Shown piece after piece: positions 1-8,286 of a stretch of DNA of 51,180 nt. Origin of the DNA: an uncultured Eisenbergiella sp. (GTDB taxonomy: Bacteria; Bacillota; Clostridia; Lachnospirales; Lachnospiraceae). The first letter of the stretch is position 1. The number at the start of each line of letters is the position of its first letter. The notes beneath the pieces were generated by a model. The model was not told where the DNA came from and searched no databases. It saw nothing but the letters and a program-made list of their open reading frames with translations. The position numbers and the translations under genes are program-made. Location: contig CANQVD010000028.1 in assembly GCA_947627215.1 (NCBI GenBank), positions 1-51,180 of the forward strand, in the 5' to 3' direction.

Positions 1-68
1 GGAAAGGGACTCGAACCCTCGACCTACTGATTACGAATCAGTTGCGCTACCGACTGCGCTATCCCGGC
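1..68 (-). tRNA. tRNA-Thr(CGU), cut by the left window edge
   Basis: The minus strand reads as a tRNA from its 5' acceptor strand GCCGGGA at 68 leftwards. It has a D arm, an anticodon stem ACTGA/TCAGT around loop TTCGTAA (anticodon CGU, decoding ACG), and a T arm GAGGG/CCCTT with loop TTCGAGT. Only TCC of the 3' acceptor strand lies in the window, so the last residues are outside. The anticodon reading is clear. Confidence 0.93.
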
Positions 69-86
69 AAAACCTCAACACTGGAT

Positions 87-115
87 ATTATAATAGGTAA
101 ACCTTCTTTTGGCAA
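87..115 (-). promoter_or_regulatory. Promoter of tRNA-Thr
   Basis: On the minus strand TTGCCA (115-110) is followed after 17 bases by a perfect TATAAT (92-87), which places transcription start just ahead of the tRNA. Spacing and -10 match a housekeeping sigma-A promoter. Confidence 0.75.
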
Positions 116-154
116 GCTCTTTTTTTAAAACTTTTGTTTATTTCAGCACATGAT

Positions 155-223
155 CTTGGCGAGGTATTTTCGAGCCTAGGACCACTGCTCTTTTCTCCGA
201 GCGCGAGCGTGTCCGGAAAAGGA
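155..223 (-). repeat. Partial copy of a palindromic repeat family (copy A)
   Basis: Read on the minus strand, 223 to 155 matches about 69 bases of the core of the large palindrome at 20937-21165 at roughly 90% identity. The match covers the CCGGACACGCT segment, the GAGAAAAG segment, GTGGTCCTAGGCTCG and the AAAATACCTCGCCAAG loop. The matching right arm is missing, so this copy cannot form the full hairpin. It starts 45 bases past the mscS stop codon, the same kind of operon-end position as the two complete copies. No gene is seen between 116 and 267. Confidence 0.7.
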
Positions 224-267
224 ATGCCCGAGGACGGCAGGCGGGCGGCGTTTCACGGCGCAAAATC

Positions 268-1194
268 TCACCGCTCGTCCGAGACCACATGCACGTCTAA
301 CTGATTGAAGGGAATCGTGATCCCGGCCTCGTCGAAGGCGGTTTTGACCTGCTCCATCATCTCACACCGGGCCTGCCAGAAATTCTCCTTCAGGGCCCAG
401 AAACGGATGCCTAACACCACGCTGCTGTCCCCGAAATGATCCACATAGACGGAGCCCGCCGGGTCGTCCAGCACCAGCGGATGGGCCGCCGCCAGCTCCT
501 CCACCGCCTTCCGCGCCTGAGCAATGCCGGCGCTGTAGGCGATGCCGATCGTGAAATCCACCCGGCGCATGGGCGCGTCGGTTACATTTGTCAGGCTGGT
601 ATTGGCCAGGGTGCCGTTGGGCACATAAATGACCTTGTTGTCCAGCGTGGACAGCTTCGTGTAAAAAATGCTGATCTGCTGCACCACGCCCTCATTTTTC
701 TGCGTATCCTCTATGATATAGTCTCCCACCTTGAAGGGCTTCAGGGTCAAAAGCAGGATGCCGCCGATACAGTTGCTCAGGCTGCCCTGGATGGCGAGGC
801 CGACGGTGACGCCCACGGAACCGATCACCGTGGCGATGCTGGCCGCCTGCAGCCCGAAGATCTGAAGGATCGAAAATACGAGGATCACGTACAGCACCGC
901 GCGGATCGCCGAATCCAGAAACTGCACGGCCGTCTCGGAGGCGTTCGCCTTCTGCAGCGCCCGCCGGACGAAGCCGCGCAGAAATGCGATGACGCGGGTA
1001 CCGATGATAAACATCACCAGCGCCATCACCACGTGCGCACACAAAAGGATCAGCTTATCGGGCATCGTCGCCACATAGCGCTGCAGCGCGCCGATCTGGT
1101 GCTCCACATCCTCCATGGCCTTCTCCACGCTCTCGGAGGCGATCTGCTCCACATCATCCGCCGCCGTCAACAATATGATCGTCCGCGCATTCAT
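268..1194 (-). CDS. mscS: Small-conductance mechanosensitive channel, MscS family
   Basis: 308 residues. The product is an inner-membrane channel that opens under membrane tension during hypo-osmotic shock and releases solutes. An amphipathic N-terminus (about 1-45) precedes membrane segments near residues 50-70 and 90-115. The glycine/alanine-rich pore helix and the conserved stretch GSVGVTVGLAIQG followed by LKPFKVGDYI, the hallmark of MscS TM3 and the start of its beta domain, come next. The C-terminal half is the soluble vestibule. Length is close to E. coli MscS (286). The ATG overlaps the glgB stop by four bases (ATGA), so translation is probably coupled. It is the last gene of the DUF1015-glgB-mscS operon. 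Confidence 0.93.
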   Translation of the reverse strand: MNARTIILLTAADDVEQIASESVEKAMEDVEHQIGALQRYVATMPDKLILLCAHVVMALVMFIIGTRVIAFLRGFVRRALQKANASETAVQFLDSAIRAVLYVILVFSILQIFGLQAASIATVIGSVGVTVGLAIQGSLSNCIGGILLLTLKPFKVGDYIIEDTQKNEGVVQQISIFYTKLSTLDNKVIYVPNGTLANTSLTNVTDAPMRRVDFTIGIAYSAGIAQARKAVEELAAAHPLVLDDPAGSVYVDHFGDSSVVLGIRFWALKENFWQARCEMMEQVKTAFDEAGITIPFNQLDVHVVSDER

Positions 1195-3635
1195 TCCGAT
1201 TTCTTCCCTTTCGACCGCTTCCCGGTCACCTTCAGCGGTCGTTCCTTCTCAACTCCGGATGAGATCGCCGCATCCGCCTGATCCACCCTGGCCTTCAGTT
1301 CCTCCTTCAGGCTCCGCTTCCCTGCGGTATCCGGTTTTATTTTCCGGCCGCCTGCCGTCTTCGCAGCCTTCAATGCTGCCTTTTTCTGCGCCTTTTCCTC
1401 CGCGGTACGCCGAAATGCAGCCAGCTCTTCCTCCGTATAGGGCGTGCAGGAGAAAATACTGATGGAGAGCGGGGCCTGACGGATCTTGATGGAATGCTCC
1501 CGTCCGTCGCATTCCTTCTGCACGCTGGCCTTCACTGCCGCGTTCACCCTGCCTTCCCCGCCGTATTTCTTATCGTCCGAATTGAGAATCTCTTTATATT
1601 TTCCCGCGAAGGGAACGCCGATGGAATACCCCCTGCGCTCTACATTGGCAAAATTGACGCTGACCAGAAGCGTTTCCTCCGGCTTATCGGTCTTTCGCAG
1701 CCAGGACAGCGTGCATTCGTCGGAATCCATACAACTGATCCACTCAAAGCCCTCCCAGCTCGTATCCTTTTCATAGAGGGCGGGACAGCTCCGGTAAAGC
1801 TCGTTCAGCCGCTTCACAAAGAGCCGCACCCCGTCATGCTTCTTTTCCTTCAGCAGCTCCCATTCCACGCTGCGCTCTTCGTTCCATTCGTCGTACTCGC
1901 CGATGTCCTGTCCCATGAACAGGAGCTTTTTGCCCGGATGCGCCATCATATAGCCGTAGCTGGCCCGCAGATTGGCGAAGCGCTCCGGCTCCTCTCCCGG
2001 CATCTTCCCCAGCATGGTCGCCTTGCCGTGCACCACCTCGTCATGGGAAAACACCAGCATGAACTTCTCACTGTAGGCGTAAACCATGGAGAAGGTCAGC
2101 TCATTGTGATGGTAGGAGCGGAAATAGGGATCGTTGCGGATATAGCCCAGAAAATCGTTCATCCAGCCCATATTCCATTTGAAGGAAAATCCCAGGCCGT
2201 CCTCGTCCAGCACTCCCGTGACCCTGGGCCATGCCGTGGACTCCTCCGCGATGGACAGAGCACCCCTGCCCCGCTTTTCGATCATGCTGTTGACATGCTT
2301 CAAAAACTCCACAGCCTCCAGATTTTCATTGCCGCCGTACATATTGGCGACCCACTGGCCGTCGCTCTTCCCGTAGTCCAGATAGAGCATGGAGGCCACC
2401 GCGTCCATGCGGATGCCGTCCGCATGATACTGCTCGATCCAGTACAGCGCGTTGGCGATCAGATAATTGCGTACCTCCGGCCGCCCGTAATTGTAGATCA
2501 GCGTCCCCCAGTGAGGATGCACGCCCTGTCTGGGATCCTTATGTTCATACAGACAGGTCCCGTCAAAGGCGGCCAGTCCCCAGGTGTCTCTCGGAAAATG
2601 AGCGGGCACCCAGTCCAGGATTACGCCGATTCCGGCCTTATGCAGCTCGTTGATGAAATACATAAAATCCTGCGGCGTTCCGTACCGGGCGGTGGGCGCA
2701 TAGTACCCGATGACCTGATAACCCCAGGAGCCGTCCAGCGGATGCTCCATCACCGGCATCAGCTCCACATGGGTATAGCCCATCTCCTTCACATAAGAGA
2801 TCACCTTCGGCGCCAGCTCCCGGTAGTTGTAATAATAGCGGCCGTCCTCCGGTTTGGCAAAGGAGCCCAAATACATCTCGTAGACGCTGACAGGCTGCTT
2901 CGCATAATCCGTCTGCTCCCGCTTCCCGATCCAGTCCCCGTCCTCCCAGGGAAAACCGTCGATGGAGCGCACCACGGAGGCCGTATCCGGCCGAAGCTGC
3001 TGTCCGAAGGCGTAGGGATCCGCCTTCAGATAGGTCAGGCCGCCTTTCACCTTCAGTTCAAACTTATAGTTCACGCCCTCTTCCACGCCGGGCACAAAGA
3101 TCTCGAAGATACCGGAATCCCAGAGGCGGCGCATCTGATGAATGCGGCCGTCCCAGTTATTGAAATCGCCTACCACAGACACCCGCATGGCGTTCGGCGC
3201 CCAGACCGCGAAATGCACGCCCGCCACGCCGTCCGCCGTCATCAGGTGAGCGCCCAGCATCCGGTATGCCTCGTAATGGATCCCGGCGGAAAAACGCGCG
3301 GTCTCCTCTTTGGTGATGATGGGAGCAAAACGGTAGGGATCCTCGATCTCCCGCACGCTGCCGTCCGCGCAGGTGATCCGCAGCTTATAGCGCACCGGCT
3401 TATTGCCGGGAAAGAGAACCGCGAAAAACCCGGCCTCGTCCGCCTGCTCCATTTCCAGTTCCCGCTTGCCCTCCCGCAGCAGCCGGATCGATCTGGCCCC
3501 GGGCCAGAACGCCTGCAATAATGTGGAACTTCCTTCCGGGTGCGGCCCCAGGAGTCTGTGCGGGTTATCCTCCTCCGAATAAACGATCGCCTCGATCCCG
3601 GGCCAGTTCATCAGTCTGTACAGCCTGTTGTTCAT
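1191..3635 (-). CDS. glgB: 1,4-alpha-glucan branching enzyme (GH13) with lysine-rich tail
   Basis: 814 residues from ATG 3635, which has AAGGAGGGG just upstream. An upstream in-frame ATG at 3662 would place that Shine-Dalgarno inside the gene. The enzyme makes alpha-1,6 branches in glycogen in the cytoplasm. Domain order: an E. coli-type N1 beta domain (about 1-105), CBM48 (about 115-215, with WAPNA and GDFNNW), then the GH13 barrel. Expected catalytic residues are Asp411 in GIRMDAV, Glu464/465 in IAEEST and Asp532 in SHDEV. The last 75 or so residues after the barrel and beta domain are rich in Lys, Ala and Glu and are not part of the usual enzyme. No other glycogen gene is in the window. 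Confidence 0.95.
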   Translation of the reverse strand: MNNRLYRLMNWPGIEAIVYSEEDNPHRLLGPHPEGSSTLLQAFWPGARSIRLLREGKRELEMEQADEAGFFAVLFPGNKPVRYKLRITCADGSVREIEDPYRFAPIITKEETARFSAGIHYEAYRMLGAHLMTADGVAGVHFAVWAPNAMRVSVVGDFNNWDGRIHQMRRLWDSGIFEIFVPGVEEGVNYKFELKVKGGLTYLKADPYAFGQQLRPDTASVVRSIDGFPWEDGDWIGKREQTDYAKQPVSVYEMYLGSFAKPEDGRYYYNYRELAPKVISYVKEMGYTHVELMPVMEHPLDGSWGYQVIGYYAPTARYGTPQDFMYFINELHKAGIGVILDWVPAHFPRDTWGLAAFDGTCLYEHKDPRQGVHPHWGTLIYNYGRPEVRNYLIANALYWIEQYHADGIRMDAVASMLYLDYGKSDGQWVANMYGGNENLEAVEFLKHVNSMIEKRGRGALSIAEESTAWPRVTGVLDEDGLGFSFKWNMGWMNDFLGYIRNDPYFRSYHHNELTFSMVYAYSEKFMLVFSHDEVVHGKATMLGKMPGEEPERFANLRASYGYMMAHPGKKLLFMGQDIGEYDEWNEERSVEWELLKEKKHDGVRLFVKRLNELYRSCPALYEKDTSWEGFEWISCMDSDECTLSWLRKTDKPEETLLVSVNFANVERRGYSIGVPFAGKYKEILNSDDKKYGGEGRVNAAVKASVQKECDGREHSIKIRQAPLSISIFSCTPYTEEELAAFRRTAEEKAQKKAALKAAKTAGGRKIKPDTAGKRSLKEELKARVDQADAAISSGVEKERPLKVTGKRSKGKKSE

Positions 3636-3693
3636 GCGCTTCCCCTCCTTTTTCTCTATCATCTGCGGCTCTGTGTCCCTCTTTTTTGCTGTT

Positions 3694-4926
3694 TTATTCG
3701 CCCTCGAAGCTGCTGATCAGAAAGCCGCTGCGCAGCTTCGGCTCAAACCAGGTGGACTTGGGGGGCATCAGCCTGCCCGCGTCCGCCACGGCGAACAACT
3801 CACCGATGGCCGTCGGATACATCAGAAACGCGACACCGCCTTCCCGGTCCACCCGCTCTTTGAGTTCTCCGCATCCGCGGATGCCGCCCACAAAGGAGAT
3901 CCTGCGATCCGTCCGCGGCTGTGCAATGCCCAGCACCGGGGCCAGCACCAGATCCTGCAGGAGCGATACGTCCAGCCCCTCCACCGGATCGTCCTTGGCG
4001 AAGCCGTCCCGAAGCTTCAGCGCATACCAGCCGTCCGGCAGATACATGCCGATCTCACCCTTATGCGCCGGATGCGGCACCGTTTCTCCCATGTGCCGGA
4101 TCTCAAACGCCGCGCCGACCCGTTCCAGAAATTCCTCCTGAGACAGGCCGTTCAGATCCTTCACCACACGGTTGTAATCCAGGATCTTCAGCTCATCGTC
4201 CGGGAATGCCACCGACAGGATGAAATTCCAGGGGGCCTGGCGGTCATAGTCAGGATCCTTTTCCCTTCTGCGCACCGCACAGGCCACGGCGGCCGCACAG
4301 CGATGATGTCCGTCGGCAATATACAGGGTGTCCACCGCCTCAAAGGCGTCATAAAACGCTTCCAGCTCCTCCTCGTCCGCCACGCGCCAGATCCGGTGCT
4401 GCACGCCGTCCGTTCCGGTCACATCGAAAAGGGGCGCTTCTCCACCTTTCACCTGCTCCGTGAGCGCCCGGATCTCCTCCTTCGCCCGGTAGGCCAGAAA
4501 GATTGGGCCGGTCTGGGCCCGACAGCCCTCCACATGGGCAATCCGATCCGCCTCCTTGTCCGCGCGGGTATTCTCATGACGGCGGATCGTCCCGTTCAGG
4601 TAATCGTCCACCCGCGCCAGCGCGCCGATGCCGGTCTGGGTGCGCCCGTCCATCGTCAGTTCATAAATATAATAACAGGGTGTCTCCTCCTGTACGAAAT
4701 ATCCCGCTTCCATCCGCTCCCGGAGCAGGCTTCCGGCCTTCTGTGCCAGATCCTCTCCCGCCTGCGCCGCCGTTTCCGGCAAATCCACCGCCAGAAAGGA
4801 CAGCGGCTCTCTGGCCACCTCGGCCCGCGCCTCTTCCAGGGAATATACATCATAGGGTAAAGCCGCGATCCTGGCCGCATATTTTTCCTGCGGCCTGACG
4901 GCCCGAAACGGTCTCAATTCTGCCAT
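3694..4926 (-). CDS. DUF1015 family protein, possibly linked to serine metabolism
   Basis: 410 residues from ATG 4926, which has GGAG seven bases upstream. A GTG two codons earlier would be too close to that site. The protein matches DUF1015 by its start (LRPFRAVRP, PYDVYS), HENTRADKEADRI near residue 100, and IADGHHRCAAA in the middle. The GHHR segment recalls the phosphate-binding motif of ParB-fold serine kinases, but that likeness is my inference. serC and serA lie a few kb away and no serB-like phosphatase is in the window. It is the first gene of an operon with glgB (58-base gap) and mscS, from the promoter at 4972-5000. Family assignment is firm; function is not. Confidence 0.85.
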   Translation of the reverse strand: MAELRPFRAVRPQEKYAARIAALPYDVYSLEEARAEVAREPLSFLAVDLPETAAQAGEDLAQKAGSLLRERMEAGYFVQEETPCYYIYELTMDGRTQTGIGALARVDDYLNGTIRRHENTRADKEADRIAHVEGCRAQTGPIFLAYRAKEEIRALTEQVKGGEAPLFDVTGTDGVQHRIWRVADEEELEAFYDAFEAVDTLYIADGHHRCAAAVACAVRRREKDPDYDRQAPWNFILSVAFPDDELKILDYNRVVKDLNGLSQEEFLERVGAAFEIRHMGETVPHPAHKGEIGMYLPDGWYALKLRDGFAKDDPVEGLDVSLLQDLVLAPVLGIAQPRTDRRISFVGGIRGCGELKERVDREGGVAFLMYPTAIGELFAVADAGRLMPPKSTWFEPKLRSGFLISSFEGE

Positions 4927-4971
4927 ACACACGCTCCGTCTTCCGCGCCCTCCGGCGCTGTTCTTTTCTCT

Positions 4972-5000
4972 ATTTTACATTTTGACAGGATAATGCGCAA
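4972..5000 (-). promoter_or_regulatory. Leftward promoter of DUF1015-glgB-mscS
   Basis: The minus strand reads TTGCGC (5000-4995), 17 bases, TAAAAT (4977-4972). It lies interleaved with the rightward promoter at 4982-5010, so polymerase can probably occupy only one of the two at a time. Confidence 0.65.
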
Positions 5001-5010
5001 GTGCTAAAAT
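4982..5010 (+). promoter_or_regulatory. Rightward promoter of the 5123 gene
   Basis: A consensus TTGACA (4982-4987), a 17-base spacer and TAAAAT (5005-5010) predict a start near 5017. It overlaps the divergent promoter by almost its whole length. Confidence 0.8.
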
Positions 5011-5016
5011 GGCATT

Positions 5017-5122
5017 AAAAAAGAAACCGCCCCTTCGGGGCGCGGCCCGCAGCATAAAAGCCGAACAGGCCGCGGTCCGAAAGAGCCCGGCTGCCCGCTG
5101 CGCAGGGCCGAAAGGAGGAACC
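5017..5122 (+). other. Structured 5' leader of the 5123 gene
   Basis: The predicted transcript starts about 105 bases before the ATG. Near its 5' end is a tight hairpin, CGCCCC-TTC-GGGGCG (5028-5042), followed by a possible GCGGCC/GGCCGC pairing (5042-5047 with 5068-5073). The leader ends in AAAGGAGG before ATG 5123. On the minus strand the first hairpin runs into a T-rich stretch, but no leftward gene needs a terminator there. A 5' stabilising hairpin or a regulatory leader are both possible. Confidence 0.4.
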
Positions 5123-5407
5123 ATGGCACTTTCCATGAAAGATAAAGCGTTTCTGGACCGCATCACCGCCTACGCCAACGAAGCGATGCCCGATCTGGAC
5201 CCGCAGAAGACACAGGTATCTGTACAGCTCGAAAAAATGATGCCCATTTTTCAGACCGTCGCAAAAGAAGAAGGCTGCGCGGTGGAGGATGTTTTCATCC
5301 GCTATATGGACCTGGCCAATGAGGCTTTCGTCGCCAGCGACAAAAAACTCCGGGACGCGCTGGACGATCCGGACGAAAACGGTCCCATCTTCCGTTTCGA
5401 CAGATAA
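5123..5407 (+). CDS. Small conserved-looking protein of unknown function
   Basis: 94 residues from ATG 5123, which sits six bases after AAAGGAGG. I do not recognise the family. The sequence is acidic, mostly helical in appearance, with no signal peptide, membrane segment or cysteine pair. It begins MALSMKDKAFLDRI and ends GPIFRFDR. A strong promoter at 4982-5010 and a good ribosome binding site argue that it is a real, well-expressed gene. The ferritin-like gene follows 67 bases downstream and is probably co-transcribed. Confidence 0.75.
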   Translation: MALSMKDKAFLDRITAYANEAMPDLDPQKTQVSVQLEKMMPIFQTVAKEEGCAVEDVFIRYMDLANEAFVASDKKLRDALDDPDENGPIFRFDR

Positions 5408-5474
5408 TCGCAAAATCTCTGTTTCAAAAAGTCTCCTCCTGCATACACTAATGGTAAAAAGGAGGAGATTTTCT

Positions 5475-6800
5475 ATGTCTTTCAATCCATTCAAAGAAAA
5501 GGCGGTCCCCATAGAGCAGACCTTCATGGACTGGAACACCATGTCCCCGAAGCCCTACTGCAAGGAAACCGCCGATCCCTACACCAAATGCCGCATCATC
5601 CTGATGAACGGCACCGAATTTGAGGCCCAGTGGTTTTCCCGCAATCTTTCCCGGCACTGCTGCGACAACGAACTGCGCCGGGAGCTGGCCATGACGCGCC
5701 GCACGGAACAGCAGCAGCAGAAACGCATCAGTTGCTTAAAGCCCCGGGACGAGACTATTCTGGAGCACACCATCGCCTACGAACAACTGGCCGTGGACCT
5801 GACCTGCGTGCTGGCGAAGCAGGAAACGGACTGCAATGTGATCAACGCCCTGAACCTGGCCCTGCTGGAGGACTTCGACCATCTGTACCGCTATTCCAAT
5901 CTGCTGAACCTGGAATATGGGATCTATCCGGAAAAGCTGGTGGGCGGCTATACGGAGATCACGCCAGGACGCCCCACCGTCAGCGAGCACCGCTATCCCA
6001 AAGACAGCATCTTCCGCGATATCGACTGCAAGGCGGCCCTGCAGACCAAGCTGAACGTGGGCATCATCACGGCGGCCGAGCAGCAGACGATGAACTATTA
6101 TATGAACGTGGCGAACCTCTACAACGTTTCCGACCTGGGCCGCAGAATGTATCAGGAAATCGGCATGATCGAGGAACAGCATGTCAGCGAGTACGAAAGC
6201 CTGATCGACACCCATATGACATGGCTGGAAAACCTGCTCCTGCACGAGTATACCGAGTGCTATCTGTACTACTCCTGCATGATGACGGAATGCGATCCCT
6301 ATATCCGGCAGATCTGGGAGGAATGTCTGGCGCAGGAGATCGCGCATCTGCATAAGGCGAAAGAACTGCTCTGGAAATACGAGAAGAAAGAATACGAACA
6401 GATCGTGGGGGACGGCGAGCTGCCCTCCGTCCTGCGCCTGCGTCCCAATATCGAGTACGTGCGCAAGGTTCAGGAGACCACCGTCGGCAATACCGAGAAG
6501 CAGGAATGCGTGGTGCCGCTGGGCGAGCTGAAGGACGACGATCCCTTCTTCCGCTATCAGGAAAAAGTGAACCGTTCAACGGAAAGCGTTTCCACGCACC
6601 GCGTCATCGAGCAGCACATCAAAAACTGCGGCACGGACTACCGCTATGAGGTCGCGCCCAATCCCGTGGCACAGCTTCAGGACCGCCGCTGCGACAACAC
6701 CGTGCTGGGCCGGGTCCAGGATCAGACGCCCGCCTGCTATAGCCGCTGCGGCACCACCGCGGACGGCTGCGCCTGCGGGCTCACCGGGATCAAAGACTGA
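5475..6800 (+). CDS. Ferritin-like (rubrerythrin-type) four-helix protein with Cys-rich tail
   Basis: 441 residues from ATG 5475, with AAAAGGAGGAG just upstream. Four helices carry candidate metal ligands: E97 with Y102/E103 in the first, EDFDH near 132-136 in the second, IEEQH near 232-236 with E258/E261 in the third region, and EECLAQEIAH (282-291) in the fourth. This is the Glu/ExxH pattern of ferritin-like di-iron proteins. The C-terminal 40 residues contain five cysteines (CYSRCGTT, CACG), which rubrerythrins lack in this form. There is no signal peptide. An oxidative-stress or iron-handling role is plausible from the fold only. The gene is convergent with serA across the palindrome at 6804-7006. 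Confidence 0.7.
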   Translation: MSFNPFKEKAVPIEQTFMDWNTMSPKPYCKETADPYTKCRIILMNGTEFEAQWFSRNLSRHCCDNELRRELAMTRRTEQQQQKRISCLKPRDETILEHTIAYEQLAVDLTCVLAKQETDCNVINALNLALLEDFDHLYRYSNLLNLEYGIYPEKLVGGYTEITPGRPTVSEHRYPKDSIFRDIDCKAALQTKLNVGIITAAEQQTMNYYMNVANLYNVSDLGRRMYQEIGMIEEQHVSEYESLIDTHMTWLENLLLHEYTECYLYYSCMMTECDPYIRQIWEECLAQEIAHLHKAKELLWKYEKKEYEQIVGDGELPSVLRLRPNIEYVRKVQETTVGNTEKQECVVPLGELKDDDPFFRYQEKVNRSTESVSTHRVIEQHIKNCGTDYRYEVAPNPVAQLQDRRCDNTVLGRVQDQTPACYSRCGTTADGCACGLTGIKD

Positions 6801-6803
6801 GCC

Positions 6804-7006
6804 ATCGTTCCGTCCGCGGGTTTCCGGGAAGCGCAGGCCGCCCCCGGCATACTTCTCATGAGGAGCGTAGAAAAGCGCCGGTACTTAGGCCGCGTCCTTT
6901 GCGGCCTTATGTACCGCTGCGCTTTTCTTTCGAGCGAAAGCGTATCCGAATGAGAATGTATGCCGGGGGCGGCCTGCGCTTCCCGGAAACCCGCGGGCGG
7001 AACGAT
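6804..7006. repeat. 203 bp composite palindrome (copy B)
   Basis: The outer arms 6804-6859 and 6950-7006 are inverted copies differing by one substitution and one indel over 57 bases. Inside, 6869-6928 is a second palindrome in which AGAAAAGCGC pairs with GCGCTTTTCT and AGGCCGC with GCGGCCT. It fills the gap between the convergent ferritin-like gene and serA, starting 22 bases after the serA stop. No gene is seen in the gap. Its minus-strand core shares CGGATACGCTTTCGCTCGAA and GAAAAGCGCAG with copy C. It could end transcription from both sides or protect the 3' end of the serA operon mRNA. Confidence 0.85.
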
Positions 7007-7028
7007 CGCACAGCCGGACGGGGGCCGA

Positions 7029-8192
7029 TCACTTCACCACGCGCACCCGGAACACCCCGTCGATGGTGCGCAACTGGGTGATGATGCTGTCGTTGGCGCA
7101 GGATTCCAGATCCAGCAGCGTATAGGCCACGTCGCCCCTGGACTTGTTGGTCATGTTGACGATGTTGATGTTGTTCCAGCCCATGACCGACGTGAACTTC
7201 GCGATCATGTTGGCGATATTCTTGTGGAAGATCGCGACCCGACTGGCATACTGGCAGATGCCCAGATCGCAGTCCGGATAGTTGACGCTGTGCTGGATCG
7301 TGCCGTTCTCCAGATATTCCTTCATTTCCCGTACGGCCATCACCGCGCAGTTTTCCTCCGATTCCTCCGTGGACGCGCCCAGATGCGGGATCACGATGCA
7401 GTCCGGCTGACCAGCGGTCACCGGATTCGGAAAATCGGAAACATATTTGCGGATCTTGCCCGCGGCGATGCCCTCCAGCACGGCGGCCTCGTCCACCAGC
7501 AGATCCCTGGCAAAGTTCAAAAGGATCACGCCGTCCTTCATGCGCCCGATTGCCTCCGCATTCACCATCCCTCTGGTGGCCTCCATCAGCGGCACATGGA
7601 TCGTGATGAAATCGCACTGGTCATAGATCTCGTTCACGTCCATGACATGCTTCACGTCCCGGCTCAGGCTCCAGGCCGCCGCCACGGAAACATAGGGGTC
7701 ATAGCCATACACCTCCATGCCCAGATGTCTGGCCACATTGGCCACCTTGACGCCGATGGCCCCCAGGCCGATGATGCCCAGCTTCTTGCCCATCACCTCC
7801 GTACCGGCAAATTTCTTCTTTTCCTTCTCCGCCGCCTTCGCCACATTGGGGTCGTCCTTGTTCTCCCGGACCCAGTTGATGCCGTCCACCACATCCCGGC
7901 TGGCCAGGAGCATGCCGGCGATCACCAGCTCCTTAACGCCGTTGGCGTTGGCGCCGGGGGTGTTGAACACCACAATGCCCTTTTGCGCACACTTATCCAG
8001 TGGGATGTTGTTGACGCCCGCTCCTGCCCTGGCGATAGCCAGCAGATTGTCGGGCAGCTCCATCTCGTGCATGGACGCGCTCCTGACCAGAACGCCGTCC
8101 GCCTGCGCGATATCCTCGGTTTTTTCATATTCTCCCGTAAAATTGTCCAGTCCGGTCTGGGCGATGGGATTCAGACACAGATAACGATACAT
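7029..8192 (-). CDS. serA: D-3-phosphoglycerate dehydrogenase
   Basis: 387 residues from ATG 8192, with GAGGAG upstream. It oxidises 3-phosphoglycerate to 3-phosphohydroxypyruvate, the first step of serine synthesis, using NAD. The Rossmann motif IGLGAIGVKVANVA lies near 145-160. The catalytic-domain motif with PHLGASTEESEENC near 285 follows, and a C-terminal ACT domain (about 315-387) could bind serine as feedback inhibitor. It is the last gene of the leuB-ilvD-ilvB-serC-serA operon, 94 bases after serC, and is followed at once by the palindrome at 6804-7006. Confidence 0.95.
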   Translation of the reverse strand: MYRYLCLNPIAQTGLDNFTGEYEKTEDIAQADGVLVRSASMHEMELPDNLLAIARAGAGVNNIPLDKCAQKGIVVFNTPGANANGVKELVIAGMLLASRDVVDGINWVRENKDDPNVAKAAEKEKKKFAGTEVMGKKLGIIGLGAIGVKVANVARHLGMEVYGYDPYVSVAAAWSLSRDVKHVMDVNEIYDQCDFITIHVPLMEATRGMVNAEAIGRMKDGVILLNFARDLLVDEAAVLEGIAAGKIRKYVSDFPNPVTAGQPDCIVIPHLGASTEESEENCAVMAVREMKEYLENGTIQHSVNYPDCDLGICQYASRVAIFHKNIANMIAKFTSVMGWNNINIVNMTNKSRGDVAYTLLDLESCANDSIITQLRTIDGVFRVRVVK

Positions 8193-8286
8193 GATTTTTC
8201 TCCTCATTCTCCGGGCGCGGCCCCTGCTTCAGACGCCGCCCGCTCCTTTGGCCGCGCTTTTTCCCGACGCGGCCGTCCGCCTTTTT

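Noticed and set aside
5013-5042. A minus-strand terminator upstream of the DUF1015 gene
   Set aside because: The hairpin is followed by a T-rich run on the minus strand, but no leftward gene lies upstream to end. I treat it as part of the rightward leader.
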